Source: Asterias rubens (lineage: Eukaryota > Echinodermata > Asteroidea > Forcipulatida > Asteriidae). From it: a stretch of 64,000 bases of DNA. The notes beneath the pieces are model-generated. The model ran no database searches, was not told the DNA's origin, and saw only the letters and a list, made by a program, of their open reading frames with translations. Made by a program: the position numbers and the translations under genes. Shown here in pieces: positions 23,801 through 35,108 of the stretch (its first letter is position 1; every line of letters begins with the position of its first letter). The stretch is taken from positions 17,305,994-17,369,993 of the forward strand of contig NC_047062.1 in assembly GCF_902459465.1 (NCBI RefSeq). The letters run 5' to 3'.

Positions 23801-26800
23801 CCATTAACTTCTATGAGCTGCCTTTGATGTTCCCTCTTAACTTTAATTTGTTGTCAACCCAGTTTTTAAAGATTTCCTTCTGAGCAAAAACTAGGTTTGT
23901 TTTGAAGGTTTTGTGTACAAGTATCAAAACAACTAAAGTTGTTGGTGTAATTAATTGTGATATCATAACAGTAGAGGGCAGTACTGCCTTTGTTCTAAGG
24001 AAATGAATCATGCTGGGTTTTTCATCAATTGGAAGTACTTTCTTTTTTCAAACAACAGAGGGCAGTACTCCAAGTTCTTGGAGTGAATTACCAAAAGATG
24101 AAAGGATAATCATACAATCAGGAACAATGATTGTGTAGAATATCATTGTTAGTTTAATATAAACAGTAGAGGGCAGTACTGCATTAGGATGTGATTTCTT
24201 TCTTTCAATTTGTAACTTTGACTTGATGTTACGATGACTCAAATTATTGTGTACCACTCTCCCATAAAATGTTCTGAAAATTTACCTCACTGAGTATTCC
24301 ATCACCTGATTGACAACACCTTTGAATCACAGGGTCAAAGGTCAAATCAGAGCCACAGCATTGACCTTTGCCCTTCCTAGGTACCAGAGACATTCCCATG
24401 GAGTCGGTAACTGAGCAGCATGTATCATGGGCTGCATCCATAGCATGTCCCCCGCAGCATGTGGTCAAGTCTGTGGATAGAAATTGTGCGCAACAAGAGG
24501 GTTTCAGGCTAGTCTAGATCTTCAGTATTTATCTTTTTCTTGAGAAAATAGAATTAGCCTTATCATTTTTAGCCTTTGAGAAAGACTCTGCTAGGGTCGA
24601 AACGTCAGGCCATTGACTAACCCTTTTCCTTAAGATTTTGTAAAAATTTATTTTCTTTTGTATGAGTTTTGAGGCATTGCATGTTGAGGTATCAATATAT
24701 TTTTAGTTTGCAGTAGTACCACATGTTTATATCTTCTTTGCTGTTTGGATTTGTTCATTTCAGAACTAATCAATCTTCAGAATTCTACACAGCAAAGTTT
24801 ATATGTATATATATATACACATGTTGTTACCCCAAACTGAATGATTATACAATTTTTTGTTTGCCTTCAAAACAGTTTTTCAAATTCATACTGTGACACC
24901 CTGAACTCTTTTTTCATTTTTCACAGAATGTTTTTAATAATACATCTCCTAAAAATATTGTTTTAGCTATTATTTGTTAAATTGCTGAAGACATGGTGTA
25001 AAAAGTGTGGTTCATTCATGAACCAAAATAAAAGTGACAATTTTAAAAGCTTTGTATAAAGTTGATACTGGTGTTTATCTTCCGAATCAAAACGTGTAAT
25101 TTGAGAGAGACAAGACAAATTTTGTATAAAAGCATCCTTAAAATCAGTTTCCTAAAGGCACTGGACACCTTACAGAATTCTCACTTGGTGTATCCCAACA
25201 CATGCATAAGTAACAAATCTGTGAAAATTTTAATTCAGTTGGTCATCGAAGTTGCAAGAGAATATTGAAAGAAAGAAAACAACCTTGTTGCACAAATTTG
25301 TACTCGTTCAGATGCCTGGTGAAGGGCTTCACAGGCCTCAAGTATTTTTATTAATTGGATGAGAAAATACATTTTTCTCAAAAACTACGTTTCGAGGAGC
25401 CTGTTTTATACTTAAAACAGCTCTCGTTTACCAAGTAAGATTTTACGTTAACAACTAATGAGTAATTACCAATAGTGGCCAGTGCCTTTAAACGAAATGT
25501 GCTGAACTGATTTCAAAGCCTGGTGGTATACATGTACACGTTTCTCGATAGATGGTGTAAATGAATTCCTTGGAGAAGAAAAATCTTGTTAAAGGTTATT
25601 ATTTTTCCTCATGCAAAACTAGCTTACCGTCTGTCATAGTGTACACTTTACTGCCACAGCACATCTGGGTTGTGACGTCATAGGGGATGTCGCCGCCGCA
25701 ACACTGTCGCTGACCAGACACCGACAGAACTTCCTGCCCACAGCAACTAGATGACAAATTGTCGTATAACTGTTTCCCGCCTAAAAACGAACAATAATGT
25801 CTGCATTTAGTCAATATGTGGTGTTCAAACAGCAGTTTAGGTTGTTGAAATTGTCACGTACTTGATGACATAAACATTGTCAGCTATTTTATTACCAGAA
25901 TTGGTAATTATAGTATTACGCAAAAAAAAACACTTTAAAATTAGTGTATTTCATAGAATGACAATTTAAAACTCACTTATTTATTTCCTTCTGAATTTCA
26001 GTTTATAAAATGCCTATATTATCAAATTTAGAGATAAAATAGCATCTGCTAGTCTTCTTTTATAATAAGAACGAATGTGTCAGCACGCCTACACTACTGA
26101 AGAATGAACACAAAATCTGAGTGTTTCGTTGGCGTCCACAATGTGACCCCAGGTTGCTCATCATAATGTGTGGTAGAAGAACACTTTGGGAGGGAACGGA
26201 ATATTACTCGTCTCAAAACCAACGATGCCGGATGCCGCTTGTCGCATAATATGAACAAGTGGAATCATAACCATCTCTTTCGCTTTGGGGTGGCTGGGAT
26301 GGGGCGGGGAAGGGGAGTGGGAGCAAAGACATAATTTTGGGGTTATTTAATGTACCAAAACTTTTACGAATTTTTCGTTTCCATTTTGGGGGGTTCCTGC
26401 TACTGTCTGTTACCATGGAGCTATAACAACCCTCAAATGCTTATTAAAAATTGCAGTGGGAAACATCAGGAAAAGGAAGTTAAGTACAAATTGCAGTTCA
26501 GATTCACCGTGAATTCACGCCCGAGTTGATTTCTCACTCTACTGTTGCTTTTAAAAAAAGTTACAATTCATAACTTTAAAAAAAAAATCTCAATTAAAAG
26601 AAAATAGGGAATTTCCACTTCCGGCACAAAACATCAACAACAACTCGTGATGGTGACGTGTTGCCATTTGATCCTTGGCCCATTGTCAATGACGTAGTGT
26701 AGACGTCAGAAGGGGAAGTTCAAGTTTTTAAGTGGGGCACAACGTTGGCACGATGCTTAACCAAACAAACACCAAAATGAAGACCATTGGTTTTAGGGAG

Positions 26801-29800
26801 AGGTACGAGCATGGCATCTTTGACTTCTCACGACAAAACTGTAATCACAGCTTTTATTGGACAAGTTTTATAATATGGTTTTATGCTGGTTGTTTTTAAA
26901 GATTGATTCCTTAGTTGCCTTCTTCTTCGTCTCATTAAAAGTTTGGAGGGGGGATTTACTAAGAAGTGTCGAGCACCTTCCCCGGGGGTCTTAATTTTAT
27001 AGAATTCCCAGCTGAGCGAAAATAAGCAGGAAACCAGTCACAAATTGCACGTGTGGCATGGTACTTGAGCTGGTAACCTTGTTCTGGTATATACATTATA
27101 AGCAACATTCTGCTCACTGCATACCTTGAAGTACTCAAGCAGACGACACTGCTTAAAATCCCAAGCTGAGCGGGGAAAAAAAAACAAAAAACTTAGCTGG
27201 CAACCTTGTAAGTAAACATTCTGCTCTCGGTTACATTGATGTGCTTAAAGGCAGTGGACACTATTGGTAATTACTCAAAATAATTATTATCATGAAACCT
27301 TTCTTGGTGTTGAGTAATGGGGAGAGGTTGTTGGTATGAAACATTGTGAGAAACGGCTCCCTCTGAAGTGCCATAGCTTTCGAGAAAGAAGTAATTTTCC
27401 ACGAATTTGATTTCGAGACCTCAGATTTAGAACTTGAGGTCTCGAAATCAACCATCTAAACGCACACAACTTCGTGTGACATCGATGTTTTTCTCTTTCA
27501 TTGTTATCTCGCAAGTTCGATGACCGATTGAGCTCAAATTTTCACAGGTTTGTTATTTGATGCATATGTTGAGATACACCAGCTGTGAAGGCTAGTCTTT
27601 GACAATTACCAATACTGTCCACTGCCTTTAAGCTGCTCTATGATATTGCTCTCTGTTTATAAAAAAAATCTGGCGTTGGCTTCTTCGAATTTGTTCTCGT
27701 TAACATAACTCGTCCGATGACGTAAATTCTGACTTGCTTGCCCACTTACCTTGCCACTTATTGACATTTCTCAGAAGACGTACGGGGGTGTAAGACTTGG
27801 CATTGTTCTGGATTTGTGGGTTAATCGCTGAGGCCCAGTCCAAACAACTTCCAAGGGTTTGAACTTTAAAGTTTCAACTTTGAAGGATAAAATATTCCCA
27901 CAAATAAAGGCTTTTTGAAGTAAACCGAAAGAAATTCAAATCTATTTATTTTGAAATAACTTAGCGAGAATGTTTTGAAAACCGAAAATGGTATGCTCGA
28001 AATACTGTGTACAAAAATGCTTTCTTTTTATTTGTATATAAAAAATATCGCTTAATTGGTATTCAATGCAGTAATATTGAAAGTAGTTTTAGGACTACTT
28101 CAAGCGCATAACTTTTTAAAATAACTGATTTTGCCAAAGCCATTGTTTCGAAAATGGTATGTTATGAGAGTCACTCAACCGTTAATGGTATGGTGCTATC
28201 GTGTGTATCAAGGCTAGGACTAGTTTTACCAAAAAGTGAACAAATTCTGTAAATGGCCATTGTTATCAGATATTTCATAATCACTGTAGGTAAATCCCTT
28301 GCCATGTTTCTCATTCATGTTAAAAAGGGACGTCCCACCATGCAAGATGATGAAATTGGGGACAAAACAAAATGTGCTTTTAGCACGTGCGCCATTATTG
28401 TTTAAAAATAAAACTTACAGCAGTTTTGACCAATGCCGTCGCTTGCATCGTGTACGTGACCATCACAGCATACGTGGGTGATGGGACTGTACTCGATTTC
28501 AGTGGAGGTCACGGGGTCCTTGCATGACAGATGCTGAACTCTTGTTCCTAAATAAAGTAAAACACAAGTTGTTGAAACATTATAGGCAAACCAATAAACA
28601 CATACAAACATTGTCCTTTGAACCATGGGTAGGTACTTTTTCACGATGTCAATTTTTAACGGGAAAATAAAGACTACATCCATAAGAAATGTCGTCTGCA
28701 GTTCTCCCCTAAAATTGTGTTTCCATGTGTTTTGGCACCATGGAAAACTTTGAAGCACTGATGACAAAGGCCAATGTGCAAAGTTGACCCGGGCAGGCAG
28801 GTTGTTTTCCCCACGCAATAACAAAATTACAAGTGTGTTTTTAAGAAATTCCCTTCCGTATATTATGTTATTAGTCTAGGTTCAAGACGCTCGTGCCTTC
28901 GCCGATAGAAAGCTTCACTCTTATAACAGGGCGTCTTGAACCATAGAGAAATGTCCTTTTTCTATGCTTGAACCAAAACTATGCGGGTTACGTTCAGAAC
29001 GATGGGCCGTGGAAACACTTCGCGGAGAAAAGTGTTTTATATTATGTCTGCTTTAAAGTTTCTGTTCTGATTTGTGGTATATTTTTTGCTGAAGAAAATG
29101 TTTAGTGTGAACATAAAAGAATAATAGGCCTAAAATGTTAATTGTTAAGCATCACGTGTATATGTTAGTGATAAATGAGCAAAGGAGGTTTCTTGAAGCT
29201 ACATTTTTCTCTCATGATGTTTCAGCATTCAAGAGGTACCAAGACGAGAATGGAAAGCTGAAATAAGTTTGTTGTTTAATAAAGTTTTCCATTCATTAAT
29301 ACACTCGTGAGTAAATTGTTCTCAAAGTCCGGGAAGTCATTTTAATTTGCTGATTGATAAGGCCTACAGTATAATAGTGAAGAGTTCAAGGGTTACAGGC
29401 CTACTCATTTATTACGGTATGCATGTAACCAGCTTATTATATCCAAATGCAACACTTTGCAAGTACTATTATGCAATCATTTGATTAAGTACTGGATTAA
29501 AATTATCTATTGCCTATATCGAATCGTCCACTGTAGCTCAGAAAATCCTAGAAAATAGAGATCATTCATTCGGAAGAAACTTGTTCCACTGAAACAATAA
29601 ACTGCTTCGTGTGTTTAAGTGTCTCGTAAATGGAAATCACTTCGTCTTTCTTATTACAAAAACATGTTTCACACTTTTCCCCGAAATGTGTCGAACAGAA
29701 GGTTATCAAACGCGCAAAAAGCATATGTCGCACATACGGCACTTTTCGATGTGATACAGATGGCTGTGGGAAGACAATTTTTCCCATCTGAGTGCGGCCA

Positions 29801-31204
29801 TCTTGATTTTCTCTCATCCAAATAGTTAATTATATGCTCTTTTTATGAGAAAGGGCTGGGAAGGCACATTTTTTGGATGACATTTTGTTTGCCTTTCCTT
29901 AGACGGCCTCTGCTTGTTATATAATAAGTATTGTATTGTCCGAAGAATTAAAATAAATTAATAAGTAAATATAACGAAACCGAGGCAGGAAGGAGAAATG
30001 GTCTGGGTTTGTTTTGTGCAATGAGTATTAGCGTTACCCACTGTGATGGATATACGGGGAACATGACCAAGATGGCGGCAGTGTGATAAAGCCTATTCAA
30101 TTATTTTACTACCGAGTCGTTTCTAAAACCAATCATTATTGAACGTCCTATTGACGTTATATTTGAAGAATCATCAACAAAAGAAAAACAAGTCAAAGTT
30201 TGTTAGAGATTACACCAACAAAAATGAAAGTTTACTGTGAACCGTAAACTTGTTGAACATTTGGCATTCCTTTGACATAAAGAGAAAGTTATGTTGTGAG
30301 ATTTATTTTTGAAAAGATTGTCCCAAAGAATACAAGCTTGCACATGTCTCAAAATTATTATGATGAAATTTTGAATTGCGTTGCATAATTACATAGGCTC
30401 CTAAGTACTTTTCTGGGAGATGACTAACTCAGATGTAATTCCAACGTGCTGATCGTTAGTTTCAACTAACGCTTGAACGTTTTAACATCTCATCATTTAA
30501 AAGTTTACTGTATTTTATATATATCAACAACAACAAAACCCTTTTTGCTATTAATTATCATAATAAGAGTGAGTGGAATACTTAACTTCATGCCAGCACT
30601 TAATTTTTGCATCACGTGCTCGTTCAATGTCGGCATGGAACGCGAAGGGCAAAACAAAAATAGGTTAAAACACTACATTTTAAATTGTAAGGATGTCTAT
30701 ATTTCATGAATGTCAGAGGATTCTGTCCCAATCAGTTTTTTACCAGAATTTGTTTCAATGTTCAAAAAGGTCATTATTTAAGCTTGGAGTTTGTCTGCTT
30801 CTTTATTTGATTCTCTAAATCACAATCAGCAGGACAAATAAAAAGTTACGGAATTTTTTGAACGAGGAAACGAATGTAACAACCGGGATCCGTTCTCCTA
30901 AAAGACGAGGTTGGGTGTTCTACTTGATTCGTAGTTAGGCGGAAATATTCCTCTTTTAGTTTTGTTATTACAGTTACTTTTTTGTTTTCATTTGCAAGAT
31001 ATTATATACCTATCTTATGAACTTTTAGATTTTTGTCAATGTTCGCTAGGTTGAAATCCTTGTACTCTTTAGTAGGCCTATGTACTCTTTAGAAGTACCC
31101 CCCCCCCCTTTCTTGAAAATAAGTTTCTCATGATAATTAATATGCAACTTACCCCTTACGAAAGCCATCATGAAAAGTAAAAAGTGTGCGGTGGATACAC
31201 TCAT
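17359..31204 (-). CDS. Galaxin-like secreted di-cysteine repeat protein (paralogue A), complete
   Basis: Twelve exons read leftward: 31153-31204, 28419-28547, 25628-25780, 24286-24470, 23572-23749, 22768-22965, 22103-22345, 21599-21780, 20639-20865, 20051-20352, 19254-19488, 17359-17803. They sum to 2529 nt (842 residues plus stop), all GT-AG with consistent phases. Residues 1-18 form a signal peptide (MSVSTAHFLLFMMAFVRG). The remainder carries about 43 Cys-Cys doublets in galaxin-type units (e.g. CCGQEVLSVSGQRQCCGG), with no membrane segment seen. Inferred: an extracellular disulphide-rich matrix protein. The gene lies head-to-tail with paralogue B about 7.7 kb downstream and shares its exon order, phases and local motifs (ETVCDGVVY-x(5)-GDCCGK; Y-x(9-15)-CCDG-x-x-G-(Y/F)-NP). 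An earlier stop at 19250-19252 is possible if the exon 11 donor is not used. Confidence 0.87.
18819..18886. repeat. Exact two-copy tandem repeat, period 34 bp
   Basis: GCAATGCACAGAGATTGGCT plus GCTCTGCCATAAAA, twice in a row with no mismatch seen. Confidence 0.8.
19254..19488 (-). CDS. Galaxin-like A exon 11: donor overlaps an in-frame TAA
   Basis: The exon ends GGA GTT AT|GTAAGC. Read through, the frame would give ATG TAA and stop at 19250-19252; spliced at GTAAGC it continues in phase 2 to 17803 (IYPKETPDFMCCG). The equivalent exon of paralogue B ends GAC AAG TT|GTAAGT, also hiding TAA in the donor and also splicing in phase 2 into a di-Cys exon. That conservation supports use of the donor. 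Confidence 0.75.
23968..24178. promoter_or_regulatory. Three CTCF-motif-like sites in a gene A intron
   Basis: ACAGTAGAGGGCAGTA at 23968-23983 and 24163-24178, ACAACAGAGGGCAGTA at 24052-24067, all in the same orientation. Against the vertebrate consensus CCASYAGRKGGCRSYV they match 15, 15 and 14 of 16 positions. They lie between exons 4 and 5 of gene A. Confidence 0.3.
25156..25492. repeat. Dispersed inverted-repeat family copy
   Basis: AAAGGCACTGGACACC...TAGTGGCCAGTGCCTTTAA, in the gene A intron between exons 3 and 4. The insertion lies within the intron that paralogue B lacks. Confidence 0.65.
27246..27631. repeat. Dispersed inverted-repeat family copy
   Basis: TTAAAGGCAGTGGACACTAT to ACTGTCCACTGCCTTTAA, full-length with complementary ends, in intron 2 of gene A. 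Confidence 0.7.
28548..31152 (-). other. Intron 1 of galaxin-like A
   Basis: 2.6 kb without any exon-like di-Cys reading frame. A short inverted repeat (GGTTCAAGACGC...GCGTCTTGAACC, about 28879-28941) and a poly-C run (31098-31107) are the only local structures noted. Confidence 0.5.
31153..31204 (-). CDS. Galaxin-like A exon 1: start codon and signal peptide
   Basis: ATG at 31204 opens an 18-residue hydrophobic leader (HFLLFMMAFV) and the exon ends in phase 1 at a GGTAAGT donor (31147-31152). Codon 18 (Gly) is completed by the next exon at 28547, after a 2.6 kb intron. The exon is 52 nt, so an ORF-length filter would miss it. Confidence 0.75.
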
Positions 31205-31409
31205 TTCAAAAAACGACGATTTTCACCCTGGCACCGCTGTCAAAAAGCAAACGAATTAAAGCACTGAAGAATCCTTGAGCATGGACTGGATTCACGCACG
31301 TTGAGGCATGTGTCGCTGTATTGTGACAGAACTATGCAATCGGGTTTTTTTATACATCGCGGTTGTGTGTGTAATTACGTCACTGCCCATAAATAGATAT
31401 AGGGGAGGG

Positions 31410-31417
31410 CTATATAA
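31410..31417 (-). promoter_or_regulatory. Possible TATA-like box of galaxin-like gene A
   Basis: TTATATAG within a G/C-flanked stretch on the minus strand, about 205 nt before the gene A ATG. A near-palindrome (TTTCCAGGTC...GACCTGGAAA, 31441-31493) lies just upstream. Position is the only support. Confidence 0.25.
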
Positions 31418-31959
31418 CCCCCTCCCTTTTTGTGGCCGATTTCCAGGTCGGCCTGGCACACTAGATGGCCAAGGCTGTCATGTGACCTGGAAACCGGGTC
31501 AATTCTGACCTTGGTCAAATTTCATAAAGCACATCTGTAAAGCACATCTGTGCTTAGCAAATTTTTTCTGATACGCATTTTGCAGGGAACCAGTCTCAAA
31601 TAAAATAGCCTGTATACTATTTTTGTCTGGTAACTTGTCTCTGCTATTGCTAAGCAAGATTTCTGTGCTAAGCTTTTTGTGCTTAACAGTTCTATGAAAT
31701 TAGGCCAGGTACAATTTATTTTTTAGTTCTTGGAAGACTGACACCAGCCTAAATCCTGGGTCAGAAATCGAGACCGTTCGACCTCCAATAGTCAAACGCA
31801 TTTATAGAATTCAGATCAGACTGAAACTCTCGCGAAGGTTCGTCTGTAATTCTGATGTGATGAACTTGGGTTGAAGTTGCGTGGTTGATGCAGGACGGCA
31901 GCATATAAAGAGACCTTTTGACGCCATTTTTGACGAGTCAGAACTATCTCGTTGTTTAT

Positions 31960-32318
31960 AAAGCAATCGCACAACATCGGTCAACAGTATTGTCCAAACG
32001 GGCCCACACTTCGTGTATCACAACTTTTATATAAAATAACAAACCCGTAAAAATTTAGGCTCAATCGGTCCGTCGGAGTCGGGAGAAAATAACGGGAAAA
32101 CCCATGTTTCCGCACGTTTCGCCGTGTGACATGTGTTTAGAATAAATCCGTTATTCTCATAATCGAGAATTGATAACTGTTCTAATGTTTTCTCAAAAAG
32201 TAAAGCATTTCATAGAATAATATTTCAAGGGAAGTCTTTCACTATTACCTTCTGTAAACCCTGTAAGTAGTAAATCTGTGAACTTTTAAGTGTTGGTTTA
32301 AGCGTCCAATGGCTTTAA
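31960..32318. repeat. Second dispersed repeat family, copy 2
   Basis: Diverged copy of the repeat at 45482-45852, with its left end degraded. Confidence 0.6.
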
Positions 32319-33399
32319 CGAAAATTAATTGTCATGTTTTCGCTTGCAAATCTGCGTTGTCACGGAAAATGGCCGGAAAAAGAATCGCCCCAAGGTAAGC
32401 TTACTCAAAACGGATCCATGTTTTTTAACTTATTGTGACCTAAACGGTAAACCCAAGTCGATTTGTCATCCAACAACATCCTGGACATTTTTTGGTGTGT
32501 AATTATTTTACTTTTTACGTTAATTTATGTTAATTTTAAAATTATGTTTTAATTTGCAAGGATTGCAACTCATTGTTGTTATGACTTGGTTCGACATTAT
32601 TGTTCGTTGTAGCAGTCTACATCATAATTTTTTTATAAAGTATTTTCGTTTTTATTTTTACCATTTGGAAACAAACAGAGTAACACACTAGTTTATGAGA
32701 AAGTCTGCAAACTAACGAAATAACAGTGAACACAATTAAATAAAATGATTCGTTTTCATTGAAAAAAATACCTTTTTAATTTTAGAAATTTTGGAACATG
32801 TTCCTGTAAAAAGCTTATGGATTGAGCGATCACGTTGGCACACAAAGGTCACGGAACTAAGTTCGCGGTAGTTGTGAAACAAGTGGACTGATGAAGTATG
32901 GTGTTCGGTCGATGCCTAACTTTTCAATTTCAAATTTTTTTCCCGATCGTATCCAATTAAAATATCACAATTTTTATTGCCATACTTATATCAAGTTTAT
33001 ATTAGTCATAGTATTTCAGTTTTCTTATGTTTAATTAACGGACTCATTAATTAACCCATTTCAATAAACACCACCCTAAACCGTCAAAAGAATAATAGCT
33101 CGTAGAAACAAGGCGTGGTCGAAATGCTGACGTTACGACATGGTTCTAAACTAGCTTGGCCTCGCCAAAACATAGTCAACTCAAAGAATGAGTCTGTATC
33201 GGTAAGTTTACAACAAACTGTCAATGTTGTTTTATTTTTCTTTGGCAAGTTTTGGATGAATCATTGTGTTCAAATCACGGATTTTCTTTAAAACGATTTG
33301 ATACATATTTAACTCCGTAGGCTATCTTTAGTTCTGATCAAGTTTGCTGAATCAATTCCTCCTTTAGTTTACACTGTTTACCACAAAGATGTGGCAGAG

Positions 33400-33880
33400 A
33401 GACCGAGCAGTGTTGAATGCCGCTGTCAGATGCAATTGTGTCTGCCATGCAATACTGTCCGCTCCGGACACTTTTGCATATGCAATTGTGTCCGGGTCTA
33501 TGCAAAAACAGTCCGGTGGACATAATACATGACTGTACATGTATGTGCGCGCGTAAGCGAGCGGGCATGCACTGAACCTGCGTATAATATGCAGCATGAA
33601 TATTCACGTGTTTTATGATTGCAGGAATACCCAACAGCCGAACATTTCCCATGTCATTCATGACATGCACTTAGCTTGTAAAAAAAATGGCAAACGTGTT
33701 CCGTCGACCAAGGGCGTTTAATATTCTGCAAGGACGGTTTTGCACGGGGGCGGACATAATTGCATTATGCAGCAGCGTCCGGGCGGACACGATTGCATAT
33801 GCAAAACCGTCCGGCGGACATTATTGCACATGCAATAATGTCCTCCGGATAGTAATGAATAGAGGACATAATTGCATGCA
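33400..33880. repeat. Cluster of TGCATATGCA / GTCCGG palindromic motifs
   Basis: Repeated TTGCATATGCAA, ATTGTGTCCGG and GTCCGGCGGACA motifs in both orientations, in two blocks (33425-33535, 33750-33870). A 28-bp near-perfect palindrome occupies 33816-33843. Confidence 0.7.
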
Positions 33881-35040
33881 TCTGCGTGCAAAGAAGCTTG
33901 AATGAAAGAAAGGCTATTGTTGATAATAATACAACCATTGAACAAGGACGTCGGACATAAAGTGGGGCAGATGGGGGAAATACCGGTTAGTAAATAGAGG
34001 GGAATGTGCTTTTCAAATTCAAGCACAAAGATTTGCAACAACAGTCATCAGAGTATTTTATGAGAATGATATTATTATAGGGACATCGCATATAAAAACA
34101 TAAATGTAAAGCTTTGGTTCGCTTGTTATTCTACCCATCATACTTTTTAAAGGACATTATGCGATATATATAGGAGAGAGCGAAAAATATCATTCTCGAA
34201 ACTTTCTTTACTCTTTCTTTACGCTAAATTCCATTACGCTCAATCATCGAAGGGACCTGACGTGCTGTGGCTATTTTGCATATATGGTCTTCGTTTGACA
34301 TAAGAAAGCTCATTCTCGAAAACAAACACAGCAAGCAAAGTTTTCTAAAAGTATAAAAGGTTTTATGTTTAAGGGTAACAGCCTACAACTATAATGTTAA
34401 ATTGGCCGGGGTGAAAACGGCGAAACCAACCTTGTTTACTATAATGTCAGTGTCACTCTCTTTTTATTGTTAAACCGTATATAGAGAAGTTTTGTATTCT
34501 TGTTCAAACTATTGCAGCGCTTGTTCTTGTAGATCTTTTAATTTGCAATTTTCTAAATGTGATTTTTAATGCTTGCTGGCGAATAAATTGAAAATGAAAT
34601 GAAATGAACGTTTTAGCTGAGTTGAACGAGGCCTACTGTCCCAGTTTTGAGTGAAGGCGGAAACAAAAAAGTTCCATTTTAGGCTGACCTGTGTTTCAGA
34701 CATTCAAACAATGGGCTTCACTGCCGAGAACCGTGCATTCCTGGTTTCAAAATTTTGAAACAACACGGAAGTGGGGGATAGGATTTGCCACAAGATCACT
34801 CGCAACAAGGTCATCATGTGTATCATCATGTTACCTGTGACATCACATTGAGCCACAAATCCTGGATTTACTGCAGGCCAAACAGTGTAACTACTTTTTG
34901 TTTATAAACAGACTAAATTATGAAGAAAGTGGCACTTTTCGAAACTTGTTATTCTTGCCTGCCATGAAAATCTATAAGAGGGTGTTACTTTTTTAAACAA
35001 TGTGGTATTTTTTTCTTTTACATTTCAAAAGTAAGACAGC

Positions 35041-35108
35041 AAATGCATGGGTTCAAATCCCATAAAATAACGGAAAGAAGAAAACACCGGATTCGAACCC
35101 ATGCATTT
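35041..35108. repeat. Inverted pair of tRNA-like B boxes
   Basis: AAATGCATGGGTTCAAATCC at 35041-35060 is inverted at 35089-35108 (GGATTCGAACCCATGCATTT) with one mismatch and a 28-bp spacer. Confidence 0.65.

Noticed and set aside
30473..30709. 78-codon plus-strand frame in gene A intron 1
   Set aside because: Low-complexity AT-rich translation with no motif.
33338..34041. Several overlapping frames on both strands with His/Cys content
   Set aside because: They come from the TGCATATGCA/GTCCGG palindrome cluster, whose symmetry opens several frames at once.
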